64,000 nucleotides of DNA from DTU015 sp964641455 (GCA_964641455.1 CAZXLH010000001.1:62001-126000), one strand, 5' to 3'. Shown: positions 32,934 to 42,536, counted from the first letter of the stretch. Translations and numbers: made by a program. The notes: a model not told the origin generated them from the letters alone.

Positions 32934-35570
32934 GTGAATTGGCTGGATGGGCCCTATGTCTCCAAGGAGACATTTAAGACTATACTCAATTCAATTGACT
33001 CAGGAATTGTGATCACGGACGCCTTGAATTTGGTAACTTTTGCAAATACAAGGGCTGTGTCTCTTCTTAATACCGGTAATGATGTAATACTGGGCAGCAA
33101 TTTCAGATCTTTCATGGAGGAGATTTTTGCGCCTGGTGTAAGTAACCCTCAAGAACTCTATCAATGGTTGGAAATTGTAGATGTTGTTAGCAATGTTCCT
33201 GTGGAAGATTTACGTTTGGATTGTGAACTTGAATACACTGATGCACCCAGGCAAACACGTTTTTTAAACTTGCTGGCTATTCCGGTTAGACATATATCCC
33301 GGAACGAACCGGCTAATATTGTTATCATTTATGATGTATCTGATCTGCGCCGAACAGAACAGGTGCTTAAATTGGTATCTGATGCAGTTCGGGAAATGAA
33401 CGTGGATCTCAGGGTAGATCGGATGCTTGGAAGATTGTCCAAGATAGCCGGCCAAAGAATGTGTGTAGACGGAATGGCTATCCTGTGGACTTCGAGCCAT
33501 GATGACAACGGAGGCATTATTTTTGGGGCTATTCCCGAAATGTTTTTAGGCGGGGAAGGGGCCAGGGGGTTATTAGTGGATAACAAACCGATTGGAGAAG
33601 AGTTTCTGTTCGATATTGTAACCGATGTAGAAAAAAGCCTTGAAAAAGCCAGAGCATATGAAGAGCAAATAGACTCAGTGTTTACTACGGCGTTTCTTGA
33701 AAAACTGCATAACGCCGGAATGCAGTCATTTATAGCATTGCCTCTAAGGTTGTTTGGGGGTATGTTGGGGATTTGGGTGATCGCCGGCAAGCAACCAAAG
33801 AGTTACGATCATTCAGATGTCACTTTTTTGCAGCCTGTTTCAGAGCATCTGGCAGTGGCTGTCAATAACGCTGTTTTGCTGCATCGAACCAGGTCCATGT
33901 ATTCAGCCGCCGTACGTGCTTTGGCCGCGACTGTAGACATTAGAGATACTTATACAATGAACCATTCAGAAAACGTTGCCCGAATTTCAAAGGTAATTGC
34001 TTTGGAAATGGGCCTCTCAAAAGAAGAAATTGAAATAATAGAACTTGCAGGGCTTGTACATGACATTGGCAAAGTGGGAATTCCGGACACAATTCTCAAC
34101 AAGCCAGGCTCTTTAACCCCATCAGAAATGGCCATAATGATTAATCATTCGATTTTGGGGGCCAACATATTGGAAAGGGCTGGAATGCTTGCTGACCTGG
34201 CTCCTATGGTTCTTCACCATCATGAGTGGCATAACGGTTCCGGCTATCCGGCGAAACTAAGAGGGGGCCAGATTCCAATTGGAGCGGCTATTCTGTCTGT
34301 TGCAGATGCATTCGATACAATGATATCAGATAGGGTCTACAAGGACGCTATGTCGCTGGAAAGCGCACGTGATGAGATTCGAAGATGTGCAGGCGGCCAG
34401 TTCGATCCTGATGTGGTAAAAGCGCTTGATGACGCGATTGAAAAGGCTCTTAGCGATCTTGACGGACAGGGTGGTTGGCTTCTTAATATACTGCAAGCAA
34501 GAGGGCTTAACCCGGGCCAAGGCATAGCCGCAAGCGGCCCTCGTACACTTGCCGAACAACGTGAAATCAGCCAGGAAGCTATTACTTCCAAAGAACTAAG
34601 TGTCATGTTCCGTATTACCCAGGAGATGAGAAAACTCTTGGATTTGAATGATTTGCTGGACCATATTCTTTACATTATTTCTACAGAAATGCATTATTCA
34701 GATTGCGCTATCCTGCTTGTCGATCAAGCAGGTGAGAACCTTGTGCTTTCTGCCGGAATCGGAATGTCGAAAAACGTTCTTGGCTTTAAGATCCCTAAAG
34801 GTACCGGTGTTTCATGGTGGGTTATGAAATATGGCCGGCCACAGAATGTGCCTGACGTAGGTATCGATGAAAGGTATTATGAAGGAACCCCTGGCGTAGC
34901 TTCGGAAGTTTATGTTCCTTTAGAGGTACGCGGAAAGCGTTTAGGGGTTTTGCTGGTACAAAGAGCTGAGAAATATGGTTTCACACCTACCGACGTCAGG
35001 TTGCTTATGGCTGTCGCAGGCCACATTGCATCTGCATTGGAAGTAGCTCAACTGCACGAACAAGTCAAAAAAGCCGCTGAGACTGACAGCCTTACCGGGT
35101 TATATAATAGACGAAGCACTGTATCTGCGTTAGACAAAATGATTGCAGATTCCAAGTCTGAAAAAGTGCGTGGCCGGATAGCTATTGCTTTGTTGGATGT
35201 TGACGGATTAAAACAGGTAAACGACAATTACGGGCATTTAGCCGGTGATAAGGTATTAGTGCATATTGCAAATCATCTTTCACAAGGGTTTAGGCCTGAT
35301 GATGTGGTGGGCAGGTTTGGAGGTGACGAGTTTATAGTTTTGCTGCCGGGAGTTTCCCGCGAATTGGCCACCGGCCGGGTGGAAGCGGTAATATCGAATT
35401 GGTGCGAGGCAAGGCTCAAGGATTCTTCAGGAAAGGATATTCCGATTCCCAGCGCATCTTTCGGCATATCGTGTTTTCCAATTGACGGGGCCGAAACGCG
35501 TATCCTAATGGCTCAAGCTGATAACAGGCTCTTGGCGGCGAAATCCAGAACTCATGCAAGGCTACGTTGA
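32934..35570 (+). CDS. PAS-GAF-HD-GYP-GAF-GGDEF protein, dual c-di-GMP synthesis and hydrolysis
   Basis: An 878-aa cytoplasmic signalling protein. Domains in order: PAS (about 8-125), GAF (145-315), HD-GYP phosphodiesterase (320-500) with H376-D377 in LVHDIGK, HHHE and NGSGYP, a second GAF (555-690), and a GGDEF cyclase (705-875) with GGDEF at 796-800 and the inhibitory RxxD site R787-D790. All catalytic residues I can check are present, so both cyclic di-GMP synthesis and breakdown are possible. No transmembrane segment is evident; signals presumably enter through PAS and the two GAF domains. GTG follows AAGGGGTGG. The end overlaps cca by 17 bases. Confidence 0.92.
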   Translation: MNWLDGPYVSKETFKTILNSIDSGIVITDALNLVTFANTRAVSLLNTGNDVILGSNFRSFMEEIFAPGVSNPQELYQWLEIVDVVSNVPVEDLRLDCELEYTDAPRQTRFLNLLAIPVRHISRNEPANIVIIYDVSDLRRTEQVLKLVSDAVREMNVDLRVDRMLGRLSKIAGQRMCVDGMAILWTSSHDDNGGIIFGAIPEMFLGGEGARGLLVDNKPIGEEFLFDIVTDVEKSLEKARAYEEQIDSVFTTAFLEKLHNAGMQSFIALPLRLFGGMLGIWVIAGKQPKSYDHSDVTFLQPVSEHLAVAVNNAVLLHRTRSMYSAAVRALAATVDIRDTYTMNHSENVARISKVIALEMGLSKEEIEIIELAGLVHDIGKVGIPDTILNKPGSLTPSEMAIMINHSILGANILERAGMLADLAPMVLHHHEWHNGSGYPAKLRGGQIPIGAAILSVADAFDTMISDRVYKDAMSLESARDEIRRCAGGQFDPDVVKALDDAIEKALSDLDGQGGWLLNILQARGLNPGQGIAASGPRTLAEQREISQEAITSKELSVMFRITQEMRKLLDLNDLLDHILYIISTEMHYSDCAILLVDQAGENLVLSAGIGMSKNVLGFKIPKGTGVSWWVMKYGRPQNVPDVGIDERYYEGTPGVASEVYVPLEVRGKRLGVLLVQRAEKYGFTPTDVRLLMAVAGHIASALEVAQLHEQVKKAAETDSLTGLYNRRSTVSALDKMIADSKSEKVRGRIAIALLDVDGLKQVNDNYGHLAGDKVLVHIANHLSQGFRPDDVVGRFGGDEFIVLLPGVSRELATGRVEAVISNWCEARLKDSSGKDIPIPSASFGISCFPIDGAETRILMAQADNRLLAAKSRTHARLR

Positions 35571-36870
35571 TCCTGGGAAAATACCATTTAAAGTACAGGC
35601 CATGGCTGTTGCATTAAGAGAACACGGTGGCCGTCCTTTTATTGTCGGAGGTTCCGTAAGGGATGTTTTGCTGGGAAGAGCCCCGTCAGACTGGGATATT
35701 GCAGTAAACATGGAACCTGAGCAAATACTAGGTGTGTTTCCGGGAGCTTGTACCGTAGGCATTGAATTCGGGCGCGTTTCAGTAGGCGATGTTGATGTGG
35801 TTTCATTACGGGCGGAAAAAGACTATGCAGACAGGCGGCACCCTGGCCAAGTATTTTTTGGCGTTACTCTTGGAAAAGATCTTGAACGGCGCGATTTTAC
35901 AATAAACGCTATGGCCTGGGATCCTTTTACCGGTGAGATTTTTGACCCTTTTGGCGGGCTTATCGATCTGGAGAATAAAACAATTGCTAGTGTTGGAGAG
36001 CCTCTTGTTCGATTTGAGGAAGATCCTCTGAGAATTCTAAGGGCAGTACGGTTGAGAAACAGCCTGGGGTTCAATTTTGATCCTGATGTAACGCAGGCGA
36101 TTCGGGATGCACACAATCTTTTATCAAAGATACCCGGGGAACGGCTGTTTACCGAGATAAAACGCATTTTGCTGTCGCCTTCTGTTTACCAGGGCATTAT
36201 GGATATGTATGATTATGATATTAGCACTGTGATTTTGCCTGAAATAAACAGAGCACCTGATGCAATAGCCAGGGCTGTGTCTGCTTGCCGATCTGATCTT
36301 GCAGCCAGGTTGGCAGTTTTGGTTGGAGGGCCGGGATTGCCTGTATCGGAAGTTTCTAAACAGGTAAACAGGCTCAAACACAGGTTTAACTTGCCTGTTA
36401 GCTTGGTTCAGGATGTACAATGGCTTGTGTATAATTGTGGCCCGGATATAATTTTGAATGAGCAAAGTTTGCCAAAAGCCCATAGAAGGCTGTGGAAACA
36501 ATGGGATGGTTACAAAAGCGATCCGGTATATGTAGCCAGGCTGATAGTTCATCATTGGGGTATCAGGCAATTTGAGCGGCTAATTGATGTAAAACATGCA
36601 ATTTGGCTGGGATTTGGGAATGGCGGGTTTCCCAAAGCGTATTTGCATTTGGTTGCAGGGCTGTGGGCAATACAAGAATCAAACATTCAGGAGATTGGCG
36701 TCGTTGCTGTTAATGGAACTGATGTTATGCAGCTTCTCAACATAGAAGAGGGCCATATTGTGGGAGATGCTTTAGAGTATCTGGAAGAAATGGTATTGCG
36801 GTATCCTGAACTAAATCAGAAAAAAGCATTATCAGAAATTTTGCTGAAATGGTGGGACAAACAAACTTGA
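35554..36870 (+). CDS. cca: CCA tRNA nucleotidyltransferase / poly(A) polymerase family
   Basis: Class II nucleotidyltransferase that adds or repairs the CCA end of tRNA. The head domain has FIVGGSVRDVLLG (residues 30-42) and the catalytic DWDIAV pair, then RRDFTINAMA and the EEDPLRILRAVRLRNSLGF signature near 155-175. The C-terminal body is helical and diverged. At 438 aa it is of normal size. The ATG start lies within the last codons of the c-di-GMP gene, and no strong ribosome binding site is visible, so coupled translation is likely. CCA-adding versus A-adding cannot be told apart by eye. Confidence 0.9.
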   Translation: MQGYVDPGKIPFKVQAMAVALREHGGRPFIVGGSVRDVLLGRAPSDWDIAVNMEPEQILGVFPGACTVGIEFGRVSVGDVDVVSLRAEKDYADRRHPGQVFFGVTLGKDLERRDFTINAMAWDPFTGEIFDPFGGLIDLENKTIASVGEPLVRFEEDPLRILRAVRLRNSLGFNFDPDVTQAIRDAHNLLSKIPGERLFTEIKRILLSPSVYQGIMDMYDYDISTVILPEINRAPDAIARAVSACRSDLAARLAVLVGGPGLPVSEVSKQVNRLKHRFNLPVSLVQDVQWLVYNCGPDIILNEQSLPKAHRRLWKQWDGYKSDPVYVARLIVHHWGIRQFERLIDVKHAIWLGFGNGGFPKAYLHLVAGLWAIQESNIQEIGVVAVNGTDVMQLLNIEEGHIVGDALEYLEEMVLRYPELNQKKALSEILLKWWDKQT

Positions 36871-37382
36871 AACCAAACGGAGTACAAACACTTACCCGCG
36901 TTGCAATAATGGTCGCTTTGGCCACAGCATTGCATGTAGTAGAGGCGCTTATACCTGTCCCATATATTGTTCCGGGGGCAAAACTGGGGCTGGCAAACAT
37001 TGTTGCGCTATATGCCGTAATGACAATGGGTTTGGGCCAGTCTATGGCAATAAGTTTCCTTAGGACTTTGCTTGGAAGTTTGCTTTCAGGCACGTTTTTG
37101 AACGTAGGGTATTACTTAAGCACTTCCGGGGCTCTTTTGTCTACGTTGGTAATGTATGGGCTAAGGAAGGTATCACAAGGCAAGTTTTCAATTGTAGGAA
37201 TAAGCGTTGCCGGCTCCATTACCCACAACGTAGCTCAACTATTGGTGGCAAGTTTGATTCTTAGGCAGATTGGTATCATGTTTTATTTGCCTTACCTGCT
37301 TTTTTTTGCACTGCCTACAGGTATTTTTGTCGGAATAGTAGCAGGAAGAATTGTTTCGCATACAGAAAAGGTTTCTAAGTAA
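36867..37382 (+). CDS. HepS1/Gx transporter family membrane protein
   Basis: A membrane protein of the family labelled heptaprenyl diphosphate synthase component I (PF07456), now often called Gx transporter, about 171 aa with 5-6 helices. Family segments are ALHVVEALIPVPYIVPGAKLGLANIV and FLRTLLGSLLSGTFLN. TTG 36867 overlaps the cca stop (TTGA), with GGTGGG 9 nt upstream; ATG 36849 would add six residues without a ribosome binding site. Neighbouring FMN-binding or ApbE genes that often accompany the family are absent here. Substrate is unknown; vitamin or quinone-precursor uptake has been suggested for relatives. Confidence 0.8.
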   Translation: MKPNGVQTLTRVAIMVALATALHVVEALIPVPYIVPGAKLGLANIVALYAVMTMGLGQSMAISFLRTLLGSLLSGTFLNVGYYLSTSGALLSTLVMYGLRKVSQGKFSIVGISVAGSITHNVAQLLVASLILRQIGIMFYLPYLLFFALPTGIFVGIVAGRIVSHTEKVSK

Positions 37383-37516
37383 GGCCGCCGTAGTAGCGTC
37401 AGGTAGTAGCGTTATGAAGGTGGCAAAAGGGTTTGTGCATAACACATAGGAGTTTAGGAGTTGGGAAAGTGGTTTAGATGCGGTAATGAGGCCAGGACGC
37501 TTAGGGAGGTGTAACC

Positions 37517-38149
37517 GTGATTCGCAACAAGATTCCGGATGTTGTCATTCGACGCCTTGTAACATATTTGAGAATTTTGATGGAGCGGGATGCAGGCCCT
37601 GAAGACTATATTTCTTCAGCCGAAATCGGAGACCTGGCTGCGGTGAACAGCGCACAGGTACGAAAAGATTTGGCACTGTTCGGGGAATTTGGCAAGCAAG
37701 GAGTGGGTTATCCCATTTTTGGGCTAAGGGAGGAAATTATCAAGATTCTCGGAGCAGACAGGGAAATGTCAATTGCTGTTTTCGGCGTTGGTGAACTGGG
37801 AACGGCACTTGTCCGGTATTTGACGTCGAGGAGGGAAATCTCCCCTAACTATAGATTCGTAGTTAAGGGGCTTTTTGATGTTGACGAAGGCAAAGTGGGC
37901 ACCGAAGTAGAGGGCATTCCGGTTCGGCACTTAGATGATCTGGGCAAGGTTATGGAGATTGAGGAGATAAAGATTGGAGTAATAGCAGTTCCTGCACATG
38001 CCGCTCAGGATGTAGTAAGCCAAGCTATATCACATGGAATAAAGGGGTTTCTGAATTTTGCTCCTGTAAGGATCAAAACTCTCCCTGATGTAAGGATTCA
38101 AAACAGCGATGTTACTTCTGATCTTCAGGAGTTGGGATTTTACCTATAA
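37517..38149 (+). CDS. rex: redox-sensing transcriptional repressor
   Basis: NADH/NAD+ sensor that represses fermentation and respiration genes when the NADH ratio is low. The N-terminal winged helix (residues 1-80) shows IPDVVIRRLVTYLRIL and the family signature SSAEIGDLAAVNSAQVRKDLALFGEFGKQGVGY. The Rossmann NAD(H)-binding domain follows with VFGVGELGTAL near 93-103 and PAHAAQDV. At 210 aa it is normal length. GTG follows GGGAGGTG. Likely targets in the window would be hbd or gdh, but I found no clear TTGTGA-type Rex box before either. Confidence 0.96.
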   Translation: MIRNKIPDVVIRRLVTYLRILMERDAGPEDYISSAEIGDLAAVNSAQVRKDLALFGEFGKQGVGYPIFGLREEIIKILGADREMSIAVFGVGELGTALVRYLTSRREISPNYRFVVKGLFDVDEGKVGTEVEGIPVRHLDDLGKVMEIEEIKIGVIAVPAHAAQDVVSQAISHGIKGFLNFAPVRIKTLPDVRIQNSDVTSDLQELGFYL

Positions 38150-38204
38150 ACTGCTTTTTCGGCTGGCACGATTGCAGGGTCCGGGCTGTCTTATGTTAGA
38201 TAAA

Positions 38205-38226
38205 TTGGATCCTTCACTAGATCCAA
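38205..38226. promoter_or_regulatory. inverted repeat upstream of the decarboxylase operon
   Basis: Perfect 7-bp arms TTGGATC (38205-38211) and GATCCAA (38220-38226) around 8 nt, about 180 bases before the operon start and 56 after rex. No T-run follows, so an operator is more likely than a terminator. No regulator can be named. Confidence 0.4.
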
Positions 38227-38403
38227 AGCAAGCCAAACAGAAGGTAATTGGCAACGCTTTGGAATGTATCAAGTGTTAGCAGTAAGCCCTTCCACCTTTC
38301 CGCTCTTTATGTTATGCTATCCGTGGTTTCATGTAAGCTTAGGGCTAAGTATTGGCTGATCCAAATTGGTAACCTTTTGTATTCCTTTTGGAGGTGAAAC
38401 CGG

Positions 38404-39969
38404 TTGTCAGATTCCTTGTTGCAATTAGAAGAGAAACTCAAGGAACTAAGAAATCGCCGGAACAAAATTGAGCAAGGTGGCGGCAGCGCCAGAATTGAGA
38501 GGCAGCACCAACGTGGCAAGATGACTGCCCGAGAACGTGTAGCTGCTTTTTTTGATCCTGGCACATTTGTAGAGATTGATGCTTTTGTTACTCATAGGGC
38601 AACAGCGTTTGGAATGGCTGATGTAGAAGCACCTGGCGAAGGAGTGGTTACAGGGTATGGGCTGGTTGATGGAAGGGCTGTGTGCATATCCGCCCAGGAC
38701 TTTACTGTAATCGGAGGATCGCTAGGTGAAATGCACGCAGAAAAAATTTGCAAGTGCATGGATCTTGCAGCCAAAGCCGGAATTCCATTTGTATCATTAA
38801 ATGACTCAGGTGGCGCCAGAATCCAGGAGGGAGTAGATGCTCTCAAGGGTTATGGCAACATTTTCTATCGGAACGTTAAGTACTCAGGCGTAATTCCGCA
38901 GATATCAGTGATTCTTGGCCCCTGTGCAGGAGGTGCAGTATACTCGCCTGCGCTTACTGACTTTGTCTTCATGGTTGAGGGAATATCCAATATGTTTATT
39001 ACCGGCCCTCAAGTTATCAAGGCAGTTACAGGCGAAGAAGTGTCAGTGGAGCAGCTGGGAGGCGCGCTTGTCCATAACCAGGTTAGCGGTGTAGCCCAGT
39101 TTATGGCTCCTGATGAGGAAACTTGTTTTGATATGGTAAGGACGCTATTGTCTTATCTTCCTGCAAACAATCAGGAAGATCCACCCTACGTAGAATCAGG
39201 CGACGCTCCAGGAAGATGTGATCCTGGCTTACGCCAAGTTGTGCCTGTTGATCCAAACAAGGCTTATGACATGTACGAAGTAATATATCCTATGGTAGAC
39301 AACGGTGTGTTCTTCGAGGTTTCCAGGCATTTTGCCACGAACATAATTACCGGGTTTGCCAGGATGGACGGCAGGGCAGTAGGCATAATTGCGTCTCAGC
39401 CATCATCTAAGGCCGGGTGCCTTGATATTGATGCTTCTGACAAAGCTTCCAGGTTTGTAAGGTTTTGCGATGCTTTTAACGTTCCCCTTGTAACCCTTGT
39501 AGACGTACCAGGGTATTTGCCTGGAGTAGATCAAGAGTACGGCGGGATCATAAGGCATGGTGCAAAACTTCTGTATGCCTATTCTGAAGCTTCTGTTCCA
39601 AAGATAACCGTAATAACCAGAAAAGCTTATGGCGGTGCTTACATCGCTATGTGTTCCAGACACCTCGGCGCAGATATGGTTTTTGCGTTCCCACATGCTG
39701 AGATTGCTGTTATGGGCCCCGAGGGCGCTGCGAACGTGGTTTTTAGAAAAGAAATTCGCGGAGCTGAAGATCCTGCTGCAAAACGCAAGGAGAAGATACA
39801 GGAGTTTAGAGACCTGTTTGCTAATCCGTATGTGGCAGCAAGCAGAGGTTACATAGACGACGTGATAGATCCTCAAGAATTGCGCCCAAGGGTCATAGGC
39901 GCTCTTGAACTAACATCGACGAAAATGATTGAAAGTGCTCCTAAGAAGCATGGAAACATGCCTTTGTAA
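38404..39969 (+). CDS. mmdA: methylmalonyl-CoA decarboxylase alpha subunit (carboxyltransferase)
   Basis: Carboxyltransferase subunit of the biotin-dependent, Na+-pumping decarboxylase; moves CO2 from (S)-methylmalonyl-CoA to biotin and releases propionyl-CoA. At 521 aa it shows both crotonase-fold halves, including RERVAAFFDPGTFVEID, the LNDSGGARIQEG oxyanion loop, and the C-terminal DVPGYLPGVDQEYGGIIRHGAKLLYAY segment. The TTG start is supported by GGAGGTGA 7 nt upstream. First gene of a five- to six-gene operon. The same fold serves propionyl-CoA carboxylase beta subunits; the adjacent gamma and beta membrane subunits decide for the decarboxylase. Confidence 0.93.
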   Translation: MSDSLLQLEEKLKELRNRRNKIEQGGGSARIERQHQRGKMTARERVAAFFDPGTFVEIDAFVTHRATAFGMADVEAPGEGVVTGYGLVDGRAVCISAQDFTVIGGSLGEMHAEKICKCMDLAAKAGIPFVSLNDSGGARIQEGVDALKGYGNIFYRNVKYSGVIPQISVILGPCAGGAVYSPALTDFVFMVEGISNMFITGPQVIKAVTGEEVSVEQLGGALVHNQVSGVAQFMAPDEETCFDMVRTLLSYLPANNQEDPPYVESGDAPGRCDPGLRQVVPVDPNKAYDMYEVIYPMVDNGVFFEVSRHFATNIITGFARMDGRAVGIIASQPSSKAGCLDIDASDKASRFVRFCDAFNVPLVTLVDVPGYLPGVDQEYGGIIRHGAKLLYAYSEASVPKITVITRKAYGGAYIAMCSRHLGADMVFAFPHAEIAVMGPEGAANVVFRKEIRGAEDPAAKRKEKIQEFRDLFANPYVAASRGYIDDVIDPQELRPRVIGALELTSTKMIESAPKKHGNMPL

Positions 39970-40022
39970 ATCCGTGGCTTGTTCAATGTCGTTTCTACGA
40001 CGTGTGAAGTGGAGGGATACTG

Positions 40023-40382
40023 ATGATAGCTGATACCTTCACAGGCGGCTTAACTTTGAGCCTAATTAACATTGTTAGTGTTTTCCTGGTGTTGATGGTA
40101 ATAGGTATTGTGATCAATCTTATTCACAAATCTGTTTCAAAGCCTGAAGGCACCGAACTTCCCAGAGAAGAAGTTGAGGCATCTGTTAAATCACCTACTA
40201 TGGCTAAAACCGAGGTTGCCGGAGAGAAGGTGGCTTTCGATTCGTTGGATTCTCGTCACAAGGCGGTTATAACCGCAGCTTTATATGCTTATTTGGGCCC
40301 TGATGAAGTCCCTGTGTTTGTAAGAAGAATACCTGATGCCGGTGCTTGGGGGAAATCTTCAAGGGCTTTTGCAGTCAAATAA
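40023..40382 (+). CDS. sodium pump decarboxylase gamma subunit (OadG family)
   Basis: Small membrane-anchored subunit, 119 aa, that holds the decarboxylase complex together. One transmembrane helix (about 14-36, INIVSVFLVLMVIGIVINLI) is followed by a soluble charged part with the HKAVITAALYAYLG segment common to the family. ATG follows GGAGGGATACTG. It lies between the alpha subunit and the biotin carrier, as in Veillonella/Propionigenium-type operons. Confidence 0.85.
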   Translation: MIADTFTGGLTLSLINIVSVFLVLMVIGIVINLIHKSVSKPEGTELPREEVEASVKSPTMAKTEVAGEKVAFDSLDSRHKAVITAALYAYLGPDEVPVFVRRIPDAGAWGKSSRAFAVK

Positions 40383-40467
40383 TTGAAAATGGCATGCCAG
40401 TGATTAGGCTAGTTCTGCCTGACGAACAACGATAAGTAGAACTTGTTTGAGTAAAGGAGGATAAGAC

Positions 40468-40872
40468 GTGCGACGATTTAGAATAAAAATCGACGATGAA
40501 ATATTTGAAGTCGAAGTGGAAGAGATAGGGCATAAAGCAGGCGGGGAACCGGTGGCTCCCGTTGCCAGGTCAAGTGCTCCTTCTCCGAAAGTGGCTCCTG
40601 CTCCTGCCGCCAAACCGGCTGCTGCGCCTGTAGCTAAGCCTTCAACTAAGCCCGGTGCCGGTTCGGTTACGGCGCCTATTCCCGGAGTTATTACCGAGGT
40701 CAAGACTGCTGCAGGAAACAGTGTCAAAACAGGTGAAGTATTGTTAATTCTTGAAGCCATGAAAATGCAGAATGAAATCCTTGCGCCATACGATGCTACA
40801 GTAGTTGAAGTTTGTGTAAGCCAGGGAGAATCGGTCCAGACCGGAGATGTGCTTGTTAACCTGGACAAATAG
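40468..40872 (+). CDS. biotin carrier protein of the decarboxylase
   Basis: A 134-aa biotinyl carrier that shuttles carboxyl groups between the alpha and beta subunits. The N-terminal 25 residues begin with a strand-rich RRFRIKIDDEIFEVEVEEIG. A flexible Ala/Pro/Lys linker (about 30-65) follows. The C-terminal biotinyl domain has the EAMKM motif with the biotin-accepting lysine at K99. GTG follows AAAGGAGG at ideal spacing. Corresponds to MmdC/GcdC-type subunits. Confidence 0.93.
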   Translation: MRRFRIKIDDEIFEVEVEEIGHKAGGEPVAPVARSSAPSPKVAPAPAAKPAAAPVAKPSTKPGAGSVTAPIPGVITEVKTAAGNSVKTGEVLLILEAMKMQNEILAPYDATVVEVCVSQGESVQTGDVLVNLDK

Positions 40873-40905
40873 GAACCTTAAACCGGAGGAAGGTGTACTT
40901 AAAGA

Positions 40906-42042
40906 ATGAACCTAGGCACACTGGTTGAAAGGTTATGGCTAACAACAGGTTTTGCAGAACTTTCATGGGGCAACATTGTGATGTTGCTTGTTGGGATTCT
41001 GCTGTTATACCTGGCCATATATAAGAAATTTGAACCTCTTCTTTTGGTACCGATTGCTTTTGGTGCCATTTTGGCAAATTTGCCCAACGCTCCGATTATG
41101 AACCCTCCTGAAGGCGATATGCCAGGCGGATTGTTGTATTACCTGAATTTAGGAGTGGAAAAGGAAATATTCCCGCCACTCATTTTTCTGGGAGTTGGGG
41201 CCATGACCGATTTCGGGCCGCTTCTTGCTAACCCTTCAACTTTGCTTTTGGGAGCAGCATCTCAAGTTGGAGTATTTCTTGCAATGCTTCTTGCCAAAGG
41301 CGTAGGGTTTAGCCTTAAAGAGGCTGCCGCTATCGGTATTATCGGAGGAGCTGACGGGCCTACTGCCATTTATACGGCTATGAAGTTGGCGCCTCACCTT
41401 GTTGGGCCGATTGCTGTTGCTGCATATACTTACATGTCACTTGTCCCATTTATCCAGCCTCCCATAATGAGGGCTATGACTACGAAAGAAGAGCGCAGCA
41501 CAGTTATGAGCCAGCTTAGGGAGGTTTCCAAGACAGAAAAGATAGTGTTCCCAATTGTGGTTACGATATTGGTCAGTTTACTTCTTCCCTCAATAGCGCC
41601 TTTAATAGGAATGCTTATGTTAGGCAATCTTTTTAGAGAATGCGGAGTAACTGACAGGTTATCCAAGGCCGCTCAAAACGAGCTTAATAATATTGTGGTA
41701 ATTTTCTTGGCTACTTCTGTTGGAGCAACCATGAGCGCCGATACATTTTTAACTGTTGATACTATTAAGATTATAGGGCTTGGAGTATTTGCGTTTGCAG
41801 GAGGCACTGCAGGCGGGTTATTGCTCGCTAAGATTATGTATCGTGTGACAGGTGGCAAAGTGAACCCGCTTATTGGTTCTGCAGGCGTTTCTGCAGTACC
41901 AATGGCCGCCAGAGTCAGCCAGGTTGTAGGGCAGGAGGAAAACCCTCAAAACTTCTTGCTTATGCACGCAATGGGGCCTAATGTTGCAGGGGTTATAGGA
42001 ACGGCAGTTGCTGCAGGCGTAATGCTGTCACTTCTTACTTAA
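40906..42042 (+). CDS. sodium-translocating decarboxylase beta subunit
   Basis: Membrane subunit that decarboxylates carboxybiotin and exports Na+ in the process. At 378 aa with about nine transmembrane helices it matches the OadB/MmdB/GcdB family. Key segments are FLGVGAMTDFGPLLANP, the GIIGGADGPTAIY motif holding the conserved Asp and the Na+-site residues, and NPLIGSAGVSAVPMAARVSQ near the C-terminus. ATG follows GGAGGAAGG. It completes the decarboxylase with the three genes upstream, so free energy from methylmalonyl-CoA decarboxylation would be kept as a Na+ gradient. Confidence 0.94.
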   Translation: MNLGTLVERLWLTTGFAELSWGNIVMLLVGILLLYLAIYKKFEPLLLVPIAFGAILANLPNAPIMNPPEGDMPGGLLYYLNLGVEKEIFPPLIFLGVGAMTDFGPLLANPSTLLLGAASQVGVFLAMLLAKGVGFSLKEAAAIGIIGGADGPTAIYTAMKLAPHLVGPIAVAAYTYMSLVPFIQPPIMRAMTTKEERSTVMSQLREVSKTEKIVFPIVVTILVSLLLPSIAPLIGMLMLGNLFRECGVTDRLSKAAQNELNNIVVIFLATSVGATMSADTFLTVDTIKIIGLGVFAFAGGTAGGLLLAKIMYRVTGGKVNPLIGSAGVSAVPMAARVSQVVGQEENPQNFLLMHAMGPNVAGVIGTAVAAGVMLSLLT

Positions 42043-42131
42043 ACTTGCGTAGAAAACCGTGTTAAAAAGTGAACTGTTTGAAAAGAGCCCGGTTGTGCCA
42101 ATTACAAGTTTGATTAGAGGAGGTTAGCAGG

Positions 42132-42536
42132 ATGGACAGGAAGATTAGAATTCTTGTAGGAAAGCCAGGGCTTGATGGCCACGATCGTGGAGCCAAGGTT
42201 ATAGCCAGGGCTTACAGAGATGCAGGTATGGAAGTTATATATAGCGGTTTGCATCGTTCTCCTGAGGAACTGGCCAGAATGGCGGTAGAAGAAGACGTTG
42301 ATGTAGTGGCCTGTTCCATTCTCTCAGGGGCACATGGGACACTGCTTCCCAAAGTGGTCGAATGTTTGAAAAAAGAAAAGGGCACCGGCGAACTGGACGT
42401 GCTTGTGCTTGCAGGCGGTATTATTCCTAAGGAAGATGCTGAATTGCTCAAGAAAAGCGGAATAGATGAAGTATTCGGCCCGGGAACAAACACCCAGGAC
42501 ATTGTTGAATATACCAGGGCAAATCTTAAGAGATAG
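42132..42536 (+). CDS. methylmalonyl-CoA mutase, B12-binding small subunit
   Basis: A 134-aa stand-alone cobalamin-binding domain. The DxHxxG motif that supplies the lower cobalt ligand is D15-G-H17-D-R-G20, followed by the VIARAYRDAGMEVIYSGL and VVACSILSGAH segments of the family. In many anaerobes the mutase is split into a large catalytic and a small B12-binding chain; here only the small one is present. ATG follows GAGGAGG. It links the decarboxylase operon to the succinyl-CoA/propionyl-CoA route. Confidence 0.93.
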   Translation: MDRKIRILVGKPGLDGHDRGAKVIARAYRDAGMEVIYSGLHRSPEELARMAVEEDVDVVACSILSGAHGTLLPKVVECLKKEKGTGELDVLVLAGGIIPKEDAELLKKSGIDEVFGPGTNTQDIVEYTRANLKR

